From Arthrobacter sp. MYb214 (lineage in GTDB: Bacteria; Actinomycetota; Actinomycetes; Actinomycetales; Micrococcaceae), in assembly GCF_002979865.1 (NCBI RefSeq), contig NZ_PCPZ01000001.1, positions 992,001 to 1,056,000 on the forward strand: DNA of 64,000 bases, given 5' to 3'. The translations under genes were made by a program, and so were the position numbers. Below are positions 1 to 10,200 of the stretch, one piece after another (positions within the stretch are counted from its first letter, which is position 1; the number at the start of each line of letters is the position of its first letter). Below the pieces are notes generated by a model. It was not told where the DNA came from. It ran no database searches and worked only from the letters and a program-made list of their open reading frames with translations.

Positions 1-334
1 CCGAATTGACCAATGCTTCAAGTACGACAGGTATGGTGATTCGGTTCTGCCCGCCACCCTGGACGTAAATGGTCAACAGATCCAAGACGCTCTCCGAAGG
101 GTATGACTGGGCTCCCTTGATGGAGACCACATCGTGCCCGTTGTCCTCGCCAAGAGTGTTAAACACTGGGCCAGGCGACCGGATCATGAAATTCGTCGGG
201 AGAAACATCATGACGCCGATCAGGAGGAGCGCAACGACGCCGGAGCTGGTGCGTTTCATGGTTTTGGAACCTCGCGGAGTGCGGCTGGAATCGCCTGGCT
301 CCAAAGTCGAGTCTTGTGGTTCCTGTACGTGCAC
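1..334 (-). CDS. PDZ-containing Lon-like secreted protease (YlbL type), N-terminal part
   Basis: Only the N-terminus is present; the gene runs off the left edge. Translating the minus strand gives a short polar N-terminus, one hydrophobic anchor (SGVVALLLIGVMMFLP), then the sequence RSPGPVFNTLGED and IKGAQSYPSESVLDLLTIYV. This is typical of the segment that precedes the PDZ and S16 (Lon-like) protease domains in actinobacterial YlbL proteins. The protein should be membrane-anchored with its catalytic part outside the cell. GTG at 334 is preferred because GGGAG/AGGA lies just upstream; ATG at 259 is possible and would start just before the anchor. It is divergent from the zincin-like gene, as in mycobacteria (Rv3194c/Rv3195). 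The PDZ and catalytic domains lie outside the window. Confidence 0.72.
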   Translation of the reverse strand, partial: MHVQEPQDSTLEPGDSSRTPRGSKTMKRTSSGVVALLLIGVMMFLPTNFMIRSPGPVFNTLGEDNGHDVVSIKGAQSYPSESVLDLLTIYVQGGGQNRITIPVVLEALVNS

Positions 335-515
335 TGATCCTGCTCCCGCCAACTGTCAAAAAATACGCGGATCCGTCCTTGCAGACATCCCCACCCTTAG
401 CCTACTGAAGCCCTGGGTTTAAAAGCATCAGCATCAAGGCGTATTCGATGTGCCGAAAGCGAACTGAAGCCCAGATTCATGGGAACTATCAGCTACTCGC
501 GGTAGTTTTAAAGGC

Positions 516-1943
516 ATGGCACAGAACCCCCCGAATAACCGCCCTAACGGCGATGACGACGAAAACAATCCGCAGGACCCATTTTCTGCAATGTTTGGTC
601 AGCTCTTCGGTGGCGGATTCGACCCGAATGACCTCCCGCCGCAGCTTCGTGATGCCCTTGGTGCTCAAGGCGATCCGGCTGCGATGCAGAAAATGATGCA
701 GCAGGCCCAGGCCATGATGTCCGCGATGATGAGCAATAACGCGTCTTCCGGTCCGGTGAACTGGAAGCTTGCATCCGACACCGCTTTGCAGGCATATGCC
801 AGCGATGATCCGGCGGTATCGGACGCGCGCAACAACGCCATCAGCGATGCGTCAAACCTTTCTGAACTGTGGCTGAACAACGCTACGGTGTTCGAGTCGA
901 ACGGCCGCTCGACCGAGGCATGGACTCGTAAACGATGGTATGACAAGACCCTGGCCACCTGGAAGCAGGTCACCGAGCCTGTTGCCGAGTCGGTAGCTAA
1001 CGCAATCACCACCGCGATGAAGGATCAGATCCCCGAAGAGATGAAGGGCATGCTCGGCAATTCCGATGGCATGTTCCGCAATCTCGGAGCCAGCATGTTC
1101 GGCATGCAGCTGGGCACTGCACTGGGCGGCTTGGCAACCGATGTGCTTGGCGGCACCGATATCGGCCTGCCTTTGGCAGGAACCACTCCAGGCATTATCG
1201 CGGCCAACGTCAGCAAGTTCGGCGATGGCCTTGAAATCCCAGAGCAGGAAGTCCTGCTGTATGTGATTCTGCGGGAGAACGCACACGCACGATTGTTCAA
1301 CCGGGTCCCTTGGCTAAGCTCCAAGTTGATTGGTGCCGTGGAATCCTATGCTCGGGGCATCCATATCGACATGTCGCGCATTGAAGAAGCAGTACGCGGT
1401 ATCGATCCGTCCAACCCTGAAGCGCTGCAGTCGATGCTGGGTGAAGGATTGTTCACCCCGCAGCGCACCCCCGCTCAGGAGAAGGCTCTAGAAAACCTAG
1501 AACTGACGTTGGCATTGATCGAGGGCTGGGTTGATCATGTGGTCTCCTTGGCCGCCCAGAACCTTCCATTTGCTGGTCACCTGCGCGAGACGATGCGTCG
1601 CCGCCGAGCTTCGGGTGGCCCAGCTGAGACTGCCTTCGCATCTCTGGTTGGCCTTGAATTGCGCCCACGCAAGCTGCGCGAAGCGGCTGCCCTGTGGGAG
1701 CACTTGTACGACGAACGTGGAATCGAGGGCCGTGATGCCGTATGGGATCACCCAGATCTGATGCCTACCGCGGAAGACCTCACCGATCCCAAGGGCTTCA
1801 CGCATCGCCGTGAAGTTGCCGCGACCGAGTTCGACGACTTTGACGCAGCACTGGGTAAGCTTCTGGACGGCGGCTTCGACAACGCTGAACCCGAAGCCGA
1901 AGGCGATGACGGTTCAGGGAATCCAGAGGATCCGAAGAACTGA
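516..1943 (+). CDS. Zincin-like metallopeptidase family protein (DUF2342)
   Basis: 475 aa, cytoplasmic, with no signal peptide. The N-terminal 60 residues are rich in Asn, Asp, Gly and Met (low complexity). The body has the family signatures RENAHARLFNRVPWL near residue 250 and LIEGWVDHVV near residue 335, then a C-terminal WDHPDLMPTAEDLTDP block. These are hallmarks of the type-2 zincin-like family (sometimes named F420-biosynthesis-associated), where EG-x-x-x-HV replaces the classical HExxH. Biochemical function is not established for the family, so peptidase activity is inference. Start ATG 516: a TAGTTT box ends 7 nt upstream, so the transcript may be leaderless; an AAAGG lies only 2 nt away, too close for a normal Shine-Dalgarno. 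It ends before a shared terminator facing the M48-type gene. Confidence 0.85.
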   Translation: MAQNPPNNRPNGDDDENNPQDPFSAMFGQLFGGGFDPNDLPPQLRDALGAQGDPAAMQKMMQQAQAMMSAMMSNNASSGPVNWKLASDTALQAYASDDPAVSDARNNAISDASNLSELWLNNATVFESNGRSTEAWTRKRWYDKTLATWKQVTEPVAESVANAITTAMKDQIPEEMKGMLGNSDGMFRNLGASMFGMQLGTALGGLATDVLGGTDIGLPLAGTTPGIIAANVSKFGDGLEIPEQEVLLYVILRENAHARLFNRVPWLSSKLIGAVESYARGIHIDMSRIEEAVRGIDPSNPEALQSMLGEGLFTPQRTPAQEKALENLELTLALIEGWVDHVVSLAAQNLPFAGHLRETMRRRRASGGPAETAFASLVGLELRPRKLREAAALWEHLYDERGIEGRDAVWDHPDLMPTAEDLTDPKGFTHRREVAATEFDDFDAALGKLLDGGFDNAEPEAEGDDGSGNPEDPKN

Positions 1944-1958
1944 TTAGATCGAAACCTC

Positions 1959-1994
1959 GAAGGAGGGATGTGCACGAGCGCACATCCCTCCTTC
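1959..1994. terminator. Bidirectional terminator hairpin
   Basis: Perfect 15-bp inverted repeat (GAAGGAGGGATGTGC at 1959-1973 and its complement at 1980-1994) with a 6-nt loop. It lies between the convergent ends of the DUF2342 gene and the YgjP-like peptidase gene. There is no long T tract on either side, so termination strength is uncertain. Confidence 0.75.
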
Positions 1995-2004
1995 GTGCAT
2001 TGAG

Positions 2005-2616
2005 CTACTGTTCCTCGTCATGGCCGAAACCCGAAAGTTCATCCTGGGCCCGGCCCAATTCCTTGGCGTGAGCGTTGTAGCCTGCGTGGAATGCCTCCAA
2101 GAAAATATCCGCCTGCGCTCGGCGTTCGAACCGGTTCAGCAAAGCCTGGAACCTAGGTCCGTGGCCGGCCCGCGGGACCACCAGATGCGCAAGCTCGTGG
2201 ACTAGAACATAGTCCTGCACCCAGCTGGGCATATGCTGCAACGTGACCGATAAGCGGATGCTGCGCTGCCGATATGAAGCCGAACCCCAACGCTTATTTT
2301 GGTTGGCTACCCAACGCACGGATTGCGGCGCGGCTTCGCCGGCGAAGTACTGCTGGTCAAGAGATGCCGCTCGGCGCTCCAGCGCATCATCGGTATGACC
2401 CGCGGTACGCGCTTGGCGTCCCTTGCGATACTTCGAGATCATCTCATCAACGAAAGCGCGTTCCGTTTTTTCGTCCAGCGCTGCAGGGACTTGGATAATC
2501 AGCCGGTTATCGCGCCACTGGGAGGAAATGGTCTTCTTGCGCTTGGCCGAGCGGAGAACCCGCACTGGAATCTCATCCGGCGCGACGAAGTCGACGGTGT
2601 TTGGAAAAGCTGGCAT
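2005..2616 (-). CDS. YgjP/M48-type zinc metallopeptidase-like protein
   Basis: 203 aa. The zinc-binding HExxH is explicit in YVLVHELAHLVVPRAGHGPRF (about residues 140-160), with a second His in GHGPRF. The preceding NKRWGSASYRQRSIRLS stretch is the characteristic WGS motif of the YgjP/DUF45 family. No transmembrane segment is seen, so it is predicted cytoplasmic. The family is often annotated as M48 or SprT-like; substrates are unknown. Start ATG 2616 follows GAGGAAAGAGGCGCA. It is the most downstream gene of the leftward nudC-uvrD2 group but is separated from uvrD2 by 125 nt, so it may have its own promoter. Confidence 0.88.
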   Translation of the reverse strand: MPAFPNTVDFVAPDEIPVRVLRSAKRKKTISSQWRDNRLIIQVPAALDEKTERAFVDEMISKYRKGRQARTAGHTDDALERRAASLDQQYFAGEAAPQSVRWVANQNKRWGSASYRQRSIRLSVTLQHMPSWVQDYVLVHELAHLVVPRAGHGPRFQALLNRFERRAQADIFLEAFHAGYNAHAKELGRAQDELSGFGHDEEQ

Positions 2617-2741
2617 TGCATTGCGCCTCTTTCCTCATCTATGGCAGCGGCCGGGGACCTTCCTGTCCGCTCACTACGTGATCTCTAAGCTACGTCCTAG
2701 CCTGAACAGCTTCGGACCAATTCGCCAACTTGTGGAGAACC

Positions 2742-4865
2742 CTATGCGCGGCGCTCGTCAACGACCGCAAGCACCGCCTCGCCATATCGTTCAAGCTTGC
2801 TACGTCCCACCCCGGGAATCTTCGACAATCCCTGGATTGAATCCGGCTGGTGCTCCGCGATGGACATGAGGGTTGCATCGGTGAATATGACGAATGCCGG
2901 GACCGCGTTGGATTGGGCAACCTCCGATCGCCATTCACGCAAAGTCTCAAACAACGCTTCATCATAGGCAGCAGGGCACGAGGCGCAACGTTTGAGCTTT
3001 CGCTCTTTTGCACTGGTCAAGAAGGATCCACAGGTCATGCAAACTGCGGGCGTGATTTTCTGTTCGCGTTTGCGGTAGGTGGTCTGCTGCCTGCTGCTGG
3101 CTTGGCGTACCGATTTAATTCCATCGAGGAATCGTGATGGGTATCGGTGCGCGCGTCCGCCCGGGGTCCTTGCCAGCGACCAGGACAGGTACAGGTGCTT
3201 CCGTGCGCGGGTAATACCCACGTACAGCAGCCGCCGTTCTTCATCGAAGCCCGCTTGGTCCTTGGCATAGGAGATCGGGACCAGGCCTTCGTTCAATCCA
3301 ACCAGGAATACAGCATCCCATTCCAGCCCCTTGGCTGCGTGGAATGATGCCAAGGTGACGCCATCCAGAGTTGGCGCGTGCTGGATCGCTGCGCGGTCTT
3401 CCAATTCCTTGACCACATCGTGCAATGTGGCATCAATGTCTTGTTCTTTTTTAAGCGCAACGACTTCGTCGGCCAGGCGAACCAGTGCCGACATCGATTC
3501 CCAACGCTGGCGCACCGCACCAGTGCCGCCGCTTGGGGCATTCGCCGAGTAGCCGTGCGAGGAGAGCACATCGCGCACCATCTGCGCAACCGGAGTATCT
3601 GCGGCGACGCTCAAGCCGGCCCGCAAGGCCAGCATCCCTTCCTTGACTTCGCGACGGGAGAAGAACCGCTCGGCACCACGCATTACGTAGGGGATGGAAT
3701 ACGCCGTCAGTGCTTGCTCAAAAGCCTGGGACTGCCCGTTAGTGCGGTACAAGATGGCAATCTCGGAGATGTCCTGGCCGTTTTTGAGCAGCTGCTTGAT
3801 GCGCTGGGCGACTTCCTCGGCTTCATTTTCGTCATCCGTCGCTTCAAAGAATTCAGGGGCCGGACCGTGATCGCGTTGCGCGATGAGTTCTAGTGGTTCG
3901 GGCCAGGTCACGTTACGGTCAGGGACTTGGGATTCAATGCGCCGATTAGCAAGCACCTTATTCGCCAGGTTCACGACTTCAGGAGTGGAGCGGTAATCGC
4001 GTACCAGCTTCACGACCTTTGCTTCCGGAAACCGTGTGCCGAAGTTCAGCAAGAAGTCTGGGCGTGCACCGGTGAAAGAATAGATGGTCTGGGAGGCATC
4101 GCCCACCACGCACAGTTCGTTGCGCTGGCCAAGCCAGAGATCCAGGAGCCGTTGCTGCAACGGCGAAACGTCCTGGTACTCGTCGACGACGAAGTGGCGG
4201 TACTGCTGGCGTACACTGGCTGCGACTTTTTCATTGTCTTCAAGAATTGCAATGGTCAGCAGCAGTACGTCTTCAAAGTCGATAACTCCGCGGTCATCTT
4301 TGAGCTCTTCGTAGGTTTGGAAGATGCGGGCCATGCTCACTGCTTCGAGACCGTTGGGCAGTTCTCGGGAAGACGCAATCTTGGCGTAGCTTTCCGGGGT
4401 ATGCATGGAGACCTTGGCCCATTCGATTTCCGCAGCCAGATCACGGACCATGGCGCGGTCGCTGGAAATGCGCAGGCGACGCGCCGCCTCCGCAATGAGC
4501 GGGGCCTTGTGTTCTACCAAGTTCGGCAGGGTACCGCCAACGGCCTGCGGCCAGAAGTACTGCAGCTGGCGCAAGGCAGCTGCGTGGAAGGTACGCGTCT
4601 GCACGCCGGGTGCGCCGAGCTGACGCAAGCGGGTACGCATCTCCGCAGCTGCACGCGTGGTGAAAGTCAGCGCGAGAACACTGGTCGGGTTGTAGATGCC
4701 AGTATGCACGCCGTGGGCGATCCGGTGGGTAATTGCTCTGGTCTTGCCGGTTCCTGCGCCCGCCAGAATACACAGTGGACCGCTGAGGGTTTCAGCTGCT
4801 TGCCGCTGTTCAGCATCCAGTCCCGCCAGCAAATTGTCTGCTGGCGGATTGTCGTATTCGGTCAC
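2742..4865 (-). CDS. uvrD2: ATP-dependent DNA helicase UvrD2 (SF1, with zinc tetracysteine and HRDC regions)
   Basis: 707 aa. 3'-5' SF1A helicase motifs are in order: Walker A ILAGAGTGKTRAITHR near residue 35, DExx box VVDEYQDVSPLQQ near 225, motif V ASFHAAKGLEWDAVFLVG near 510 and motif VI LLYVGITRARKHLYLS near 550. The C-terminus has four cysteines at 609, 612, 627 and 630 (CxxC-x14-CxxC), then an HRDC domain ending IPGVGRSKLERYG. This is the architecture described for mycobacterial UvrD2, where the tetracysteine and HRDC parts influence unwinding. It likely acts in DNA repair or replication restart. Its start overlaps the nudC stop by 4 nt (ATGA), indicating translational coupling, as in Rv3198c/Rv3199c. 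Confidence 0.95.
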   Translation of the reverse strand: MTEYDNPPADNLLAGLDAEQRQAAETLSGPLCILAGAGTGKTRAITHRIAHGVHTGIYNPTSVLALTFTTRAAAEMRTRLRQLGAPGVQTRTFHAAALRQLQYFWPQAVGGTLPNLVEHKAPLIAEAARRLRISSDRAMVRDLAAEIEWAKVSMHTPESYAKIASSRELPNGLEAVSMARIFQTYEELKDDRGVIDFEDVLLLTIAILEDNEKVAASVRQQYRHFVVDEYQDVSPLQQRLLDLWLGQRNELCVVGDASQTIYSFTGARPDFLLNFGTRFPEAKVVKLVRDYRSTPEVVNLANKVLANRRIESQVPDRNVTWPEPLELIAQRDHGPAPEFFEATDDENEAEEVAQRIKQLLKNGQDISEIAILYRTNGQSQAFEQALTAYSIPYVMRGAERFFSRREVKEGMLALRAGLSVAADTPVAQMVRDVLSSHGYSANAPSGGTGAVRQRWESMSALVRLADEVVALKKEQDIDATLHDVVKELEDRAAIQHAPTLDGVTLASFHAAKGLEWDAVFLVGLNEGLVPISYAKDQAGFDEERRLLYVGITRARKHLYLSWSLARTPGGRAHRYPSRFLDGIKSVRQASSRQQTTYRKREQKITPAVCMTCGSFLTSAKERKLKRCASCPAAYDEALFETLREWRSEVAQSNAVPAFVIFTDATLMSIAEHQPDSIQGLSKIPGVGRSKLERYGEAVLAVVDERRA

Positions 4866-5791
4866 TTGCTCAGGGCCTCCGGAAGGGGTTCGCCGTACCA
4901 GGTACGGATCAATGCGTGGGCTATCGAGACTCCGCGCGGTATATCTATTGTTCCTGATTCCAGAGCTTCACGCAGTTCGGCTCGTGTGAACCAGCGAAGG
5001 TCCATGATTTCTGCACCATCCGGAACCAGCTCTTCGCTCAAGGCTTCAGCAGCGAAACCGAGCATCAGCGATCGCGGCATTGGCCAGGGCTGGGAACCGC
5101 GGTAGGCGACCTCTCCAATACGCACACCGGATTCTTCAAAGATCTCGCGGCGCACAGCAGACTCTAGGGACTCCCCTGCTTCGACGAATCCTGCAAGCAC
5201 CGAGTACATCCGGTGCTTGAAGGTGGCGTTGTATCCGAGCAGCAATCGATCTTGGCTGTCGATCACCGAGGCAATGATTGCCGGGTCGGTACGTGGAAAA
5301 AGCTCGTGGTCATTGTTCACGCAACGCTGGCCCCACCCGAAGGTGGCAGCCCTAACGGGTGAACCGCAGCGTGGGCAGAATTTCTCTGAACGGATCCAAT
5401 TGGCGATCGCCTGCGCTTCAACGAAGAGTTCTGCATGCAGTTCATTGAGCAGGTTGAAGCCTTCACGTAGCGTCGTCCAGCGCTCGATGCCGCTGGAGGC
5501 ATAGTCCTCGGCATCAACGAGAGCCAGAACGTATTCCGTGCCTGATGCACGCCCCAGGTACACCTGGCGCTCGGAGTCTTTTGCGAGGTAGTCCGTGCCG
5601 TTGAGAAAGAAGAGATCAGAGCCGATAGTTGCCGCGCCACCACCACTGATCAGCAGCACCTTGGTGCTGCGCTGCTTAAATAGGCCAGGCAAAAGCATCG
5701 GGTCTTGCTTTTCGGTCAGTGGGCGCTCAATCAGAGACTGTCCGAAGTGAAGTCCGGTAAGTGGGGTTCGATAAGTTTCTGCCAGAGCCAT
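4862..5791 (-). CDS. nudC: NAD(H) pyrophosphatase / mRNA deNADding Nudix hydrolase NudC
   Basis: 309 aa. Hydrolyses NAD(H) to NMN(H) and AMP; in characterised bacteria the enzyme also removes NAD caps from RNA. The sequence shows a central zinc ribbon beginning FCPRCG and continuing RCVNNDHELFPRTDP, then a canonical Nudix box GFVEAGESLESAVRREIF followed by EESGV. The NudC-specific SQPWPMPRS motif follows it. The usual fourth zinc Cys is absent (C-V-N-N-D-H in place of C-x-x-C), so the last ligand may be His. It is the first gene of the pair with uvrD2 and overlaps it by 4 nt. The product is cytoplasmic. Confidence 0.94.
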   Translation of the reverse strand: MALAETYRTPLTGLHFGQSLIERPLTEKQDPMLLPGLFKQRSTKVLLISGGGAATIGSDLFFLNGTDYLAKDSERQVYLGRASGTEYVLALVDAEDYASSGIERWTTLREGFNLLNELHAELFVEAQAIANWIRSEKFCPRCGSPVRAATFGWGQRCVNNDHELFPRTDPAIIASVIDSQDRLLLGYNATFKHRMYSVLAGFVEAGESLESAVRREIFEESGVRIGEVAYRGSQPWPMPRSLMLGFAAEALSEELVPDGAEIMDLRWFTRAELREALESGTIDIPRGVSIAHALIRTWYGEPLPEALSK

Positions 5792-5957
5792 ACCTCTAAC
5801 CTAATGCACATAGCGCTCCAGAATCTTGATGCTTGCTCAATGTGGATAGCTGTTGATCAATGAGATTCGTCGCAACTCTGAATGTTGCCGGTGAATCCCG
5901 CCATATTCCGTGCGTCATTCAACGATAGAAAAGGGAATCTCGCATACGGTGGAACTT

Positions 5958-7268
5958 GTGAAACGCACTGCCATGGAACTCGCCGCAATTGCCACCGCCG
6001 CCGTCCCCGGATTGACTCCGGTAGGCTTCGCGGCGCTGTCCGACGATGCAGAAGATTTTGACTCAGCATTGATCGTCGACGCACTCAAGCATCGCTGGCG
6101 CGTTCGTTCACCTCGGCATGACGAGGCAAGCATGCGTCTGGAAGCAGAGCTTTCGGCCTTGCGCGCTTTCTCCGCCAAGGTCCGCGCTTCACTGCCGTTT
6201 TCCTTGCCTGCCGTAGCCGGCACCGTGCGCCAGGGCCCACTGCGCACCTTTGTCTACAAGGATATGCCCGGACACGTTCCGACCCTCGATGAATTGGTTG
6301 ATGTCGGCAGCAACCTGGCCAAGTCGCTGGGCCAATGCATGGCTGCCATCCACCAGATCCCAGATGAAGCTGTTGAAGTGGCAGGCCTGCCGACCTACAC
6401 TGCCGACGAGATTCGACAGCGCAAACTCAACGAACTGGATACGGCCGCGGCTACGGGCAAGGTGCCAAGCGGTTTACTGCGCCGTTGGGAACACGCCATG
6501 GAGGACGTGGCGCTGTGGCGTTTCAACGCTGCCGTAGTTCACGGCGACTTCGATGAAGAGCAGCTGCAGATTTCCCATTCCAGCATCACTGCAGTCAAGG
6601 GCTGGACAGATTTGCACGTCGGTGATCCCGCTGATGACTTCGCTTGGCTTTCGGCCATAGAAGACCAGAGCTTCAGCGAGCGCGTTTTCACCGCCTATGT
6701 CGAAGCCCGCGGCAAGGCTGCGGATCCGCACATCATGCGTCGCGCCGCGCTGGCCGCCGAATTCGCGCTGGCGCAGTGGCTGGTGAAGTCTTTGGATTCC
6801 AAGGACTACGAGCGCATCGCCGAGGCCGAAGAGATGCTACGCGAATTGGACCAGAACATCGCGGAGTACGGTGGCCAGCCATTGTCGGTCGTGGAAGCTC
6901 CGCGCCCTTTGGCTCCCCAGCCAGAAGCACCGGCCCAGAAGGCTCCGGAAAAGCCGGCCGCCGTCGCCGCGCCAAGCATTAACACCGACAAGGTCACTCC
7001 CCTGGCAGCGGAATCGCCGAACTCCGCAACACCCCGAAGCACAGCGTCCAATGTCCAGGCCGCGCCAGAGGAGTCTGGTGACCAGCCAAAATCTGATGCT
7101 GTTCAGGCTGATGCCAAGAACAGTTCGCCTGCGAAGGATGAACCCGCCTCCAAGGCCGCCGAACACGATAGTGATGCAGCGGAGGCCGAGTCAGCTGCCG
7201 CACGGCCAATGAGCACGGCTGAGCCTGCTGAAAAGAACAACAAGCCTGTTGAGGACGCCGAGAAGTAA
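5958..7268 (+). CDS. Phosphotransferase (APH/choline-kinase-like) with long Ala/Pro/Glu-rich tail
   Basis: About 436 aa from GTG 5958 (VKRTAMELAAIATAAVPG); upstream in-frame GTG 5910 is less likely. Residues 1-310 resemble an aminoglycoside/macrolide phosphotransferase-like kinase: the Brenner-type loop is VVHGDFDEEQLQ and the metal-binding region is TDLHVGDPADDFAWL. The loop carries Gln where HGDxxxxN kinases have Asn. From about residue 315 the protein becomes an Ala/Pro/Glu/Lys-rich low-complexity tail that is probably disordered. It stands alone, facing the adnB 3' end with only about 23 nt between. Its substrate is unknown; antibiotic resistance should not be assumed. Mycobacteria have a different gene (Rv3200c, a channel) at this place. 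Confidence 0.75.
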   Translation: MKRTAMELAAIATAAVPGLTPVGFAALSDDAEDFDSALIVDALKHRWRVRSPRHDEASMRLEAELSALRAFSAKVRASLPFSLPAVAGTVRQGPLRTFVYKDMPGHVPTLDELVDVGSNLAKSLGQCMAAIHQIPDEAVEVAGLPTYTADEIRQRKLNELDTAAATGKVPSGLLRRWEHAMEDVALWRFNAAVVHGDFDEEQLQISHSSITAVKGWTDLHVGDPADDFAWLSAIEDQSFSERVFTAYVEARGKAADPHIMRRAALAAEFALAQWLVKSLDSKDYERIAEAEEMLRELDQNIAEYGGQPLSVVEAPRPLAPQPEAPAQKAPEKPAAVAAPSINTDKVTPLAAESPNSATPRSTASNVQAAPEESGDQPKSDAVQADAKNSSPAKDEPASKAAEHDSDAAEAESAAARPMSTAEPAEKNNKPVEDAEK

Positions 7269-7291
7269 AGACTTCCCAGCGTCCTGAGCGG

Positions 7292-10200
7292 CTAGCCTTC
7301 GAGCTGTTCAAACGCGCTGCTGATCATCTGTTCCAGTTCTTGCTCATCGGAGAGATACTCCGCGTGGATCGTAATGCCCGCCGCCACATAGTAGAAGGCG
7401 GCCTTGATCTCCTCTAGCGGGATTCCGTGCAGGCGTGACCAGCCCAGACGATACACCGCGAGCTGGACCAGCTTGCTCTTCAGATCCTTGCCGCTAGGAA
7501 CTCGACCGGTTTTCCAGTCCAGCATCAGCCACGTACCGTCGTCCATCCGGAAGACGGCATCAATGCGGCCACGCACAGCCACCGGACCCACACGGGTCTC
7601 CAATGGAACCTCGACATAGGCCGGCTGCAGCTTGGACCATTCGCTGCATAGGAACGCTTCCTTCATGGATTCAAGGTCCAGCGCCTCATCAAGATAGCCA
7701 TCTGCCGGATCCTGCAGGTCTCCCAGATCAAGCATTGACGTCTTCTCGTAGAACTCTTCAATCCAGGCATGGAACGCGGTACCGCGCCGTGCAGCGAGCC
7801 CCGGTCGACGCGGCACCGGGCGTCGAAGGTTTTCCAGTACCCCAACCGGGTCCTCGGCCAGCTCGACAAACAATGAAGCACGCACATGCTCTGGTGCCTC
7901 GATGCTGCGCTCACGGCCAGCCAAGAACTCGCGCTGGCCTAGAAGTTTCTCGGCTTCTTCAGCCCACTGCCTCCCGAAGCTGGTCAGCGGCTCATGATCT
8001 GTTGGAACGGATTCGAGATCCTTCGCCACTTCCGCAATGACATTGCGCCGTGAATACGGGTATGGAGTCTTTTGCACTCCCCCCGTGACGACGGGGCCTT
8101 CCAATGGATCGTACGGCCACAGCGCTTCAAGGGGCGTCAAAGTGCTCGGGTTTTGTTCCGGCGCTTCTTCGTCCTTCACCCAGACCCCGATCTCCGCCTG
8201 GGGTTCCTCGCCTTCGGCCAGCGGAAGCAAACAGGTGAAGAATTCTGATGGCTCGGTTGGCTTGGTACGGGTGCTCGTCCAGACGCTGCTACTGCAAATC
8301 AGCAATGACTTGGCGCGGGTCACCGCAACATAGGCCAGGCGACGCTCTTCGGCAATGTGGTGGTCCTCTACCTGGTCCTTGAAGACCGATTCGGCTTCCA
8401 GCAGTTCCTTCAAGGCCGGCTGTTCGGTGTCCCATTGGGGCAGGTCGCGGGCGTCGCCACGGATTTCCCAGGGCAGCGCTTTGTCACCGCTGGTCCACCG
8501 GTCGGATTTGGAACCCGGGAACACCCCGTCGTTCAAGGTCATCACCGCCACGATGTCCCATTCCAATCCCTTGGACGCGTGAACCGTCAGCAATTGGACT
8601 GCCGCGGGGTCAGCATCTTCGCTTGGCAGCGGTAGTCCCTTTTCCTTTTCGGCGGCCTGTTCCAGCCACATCAAGAAGCCGGACAGTTCAACGCGTGGCG
8701 CATTGCGGCAGTATTCGCGTACCACATCGGCGAAGGCATCGAGGTTGGCTCGCGCCTTGTCTCGAGATATCCACGGACGGGCAGCCACCTCGATGTCCAG
8801 GTTCATGGCGCGTTCGGTCTCGCGAATCAGCGTTTCAAGGTCGTCATTGGCCAGCAGCCGCAGGCCGGCGAGTTCATCGCGCAGGGCCGCCAAGCGCTCG
8901 TAGCCCGCTGCGCTAATGGTCCTGCCGTCATTGCTGGTCCACCCTTCCCTGGGCAGGAAGTCCAGTGCTTCGACGAGGCTGGCCGCATCATTGAGTTCGG
9001 CGCGGGCCGCCTCGGTCACTGCTTCTTCGGGGCTCTGCGCCTCTTCGCTTTCTGCCGGGTCTGGCTGCAGCCCGCGGGCTCGCCGCCGTTCCAGCTGGCG
9101 GGACCAATCGGCGAAGGCCATCAGGTCTGCGGCACCCAGCCGCCAGCGCGCTCCAGCCAATAAGCGCATGAGCTTGTCGGAGCGCAGCGGGTCAACCAGC
9201 ACGTGCAGGTACGAGACCAGGTCGGTGAGCTCAGGGGTGCTCAGCAATCCGGATAGTCCCACGAGCTGGTATTTGATGCCCCGCTCAGCGAGCACCTCGC
9301 CCATGATGCTCAACTGGGTACGATTTCGCGAGAGCACCGCACTGGTCTTCGGCTCGGAAGATGCCCTATTCTCGGCAACAATCATGTCGGCTATGGCGTC
9401 TGCCTCGTCGCGAACCGTTGCGCAACGGTTGAGCACCACACGACCTGGCTTGGCATGCGCCGAGGAATCCAAGGGCTTGACCGAGACCGGGCCTTGATGC
9501 TGCGGCCCGCCGGCAGTGATGCTATTCGCTGCCGCGAGCACGTTGACGGTATTGCGCCATGCGATGGTCAGGTGCTTCACGTGGGCGACGTCCCGGCCTG
9601 TGTCCCGAACAATCGGGAAGACTTCTGGGAATCGGAACAGCTGACCGGCACTAGCCCCGCGGAATCCGTAGATGGATTGGTTAGGGTCACCCACCGCGGT
9701 GACCGGATGGCCTTCGCCATAGAGTTGAGAGAAGAGCACCATCTGCGCGTGCGAGGTGTCCTGGAATTCATCCAGCAGCACCACCTTGTGGCTAGCCCGT
9801 TCGGCGAGCGCAGCTGCCGGCACCTCCTGGGCGATACGCGCTGCGTGGGCCACCAAGTCGCCGTAGTCCATCACCCCGAGGCGCTTCTTTTCCCGGGCGT
9901 ACTCTTCAGCCAACTCAGCGATGGTGGCACGTGAAGCCAGCTTGTCGATGAGCTTGAGGGCTGCTTGGGTAGTTTTCTTGGGCTTCTCTGCGTCCATCGG
10001 CAAGGTGCGCAGGCGTGCCACCAGGTCATCAATCCACTGATGGGCCTCAGGTGCGGTGACCAAGTGCTCGGATGCTTCCGAACTGAAGGAAACGATGGCA
10101 TCAATCAGTGTGCTGGTGGCACTGTTCAGGTGCTCGTAGTTGCCGGTGTATCTTTCCAGCACCGAGTGGGCCACCTGCCATGATTGGGCCGCGCCCAACA

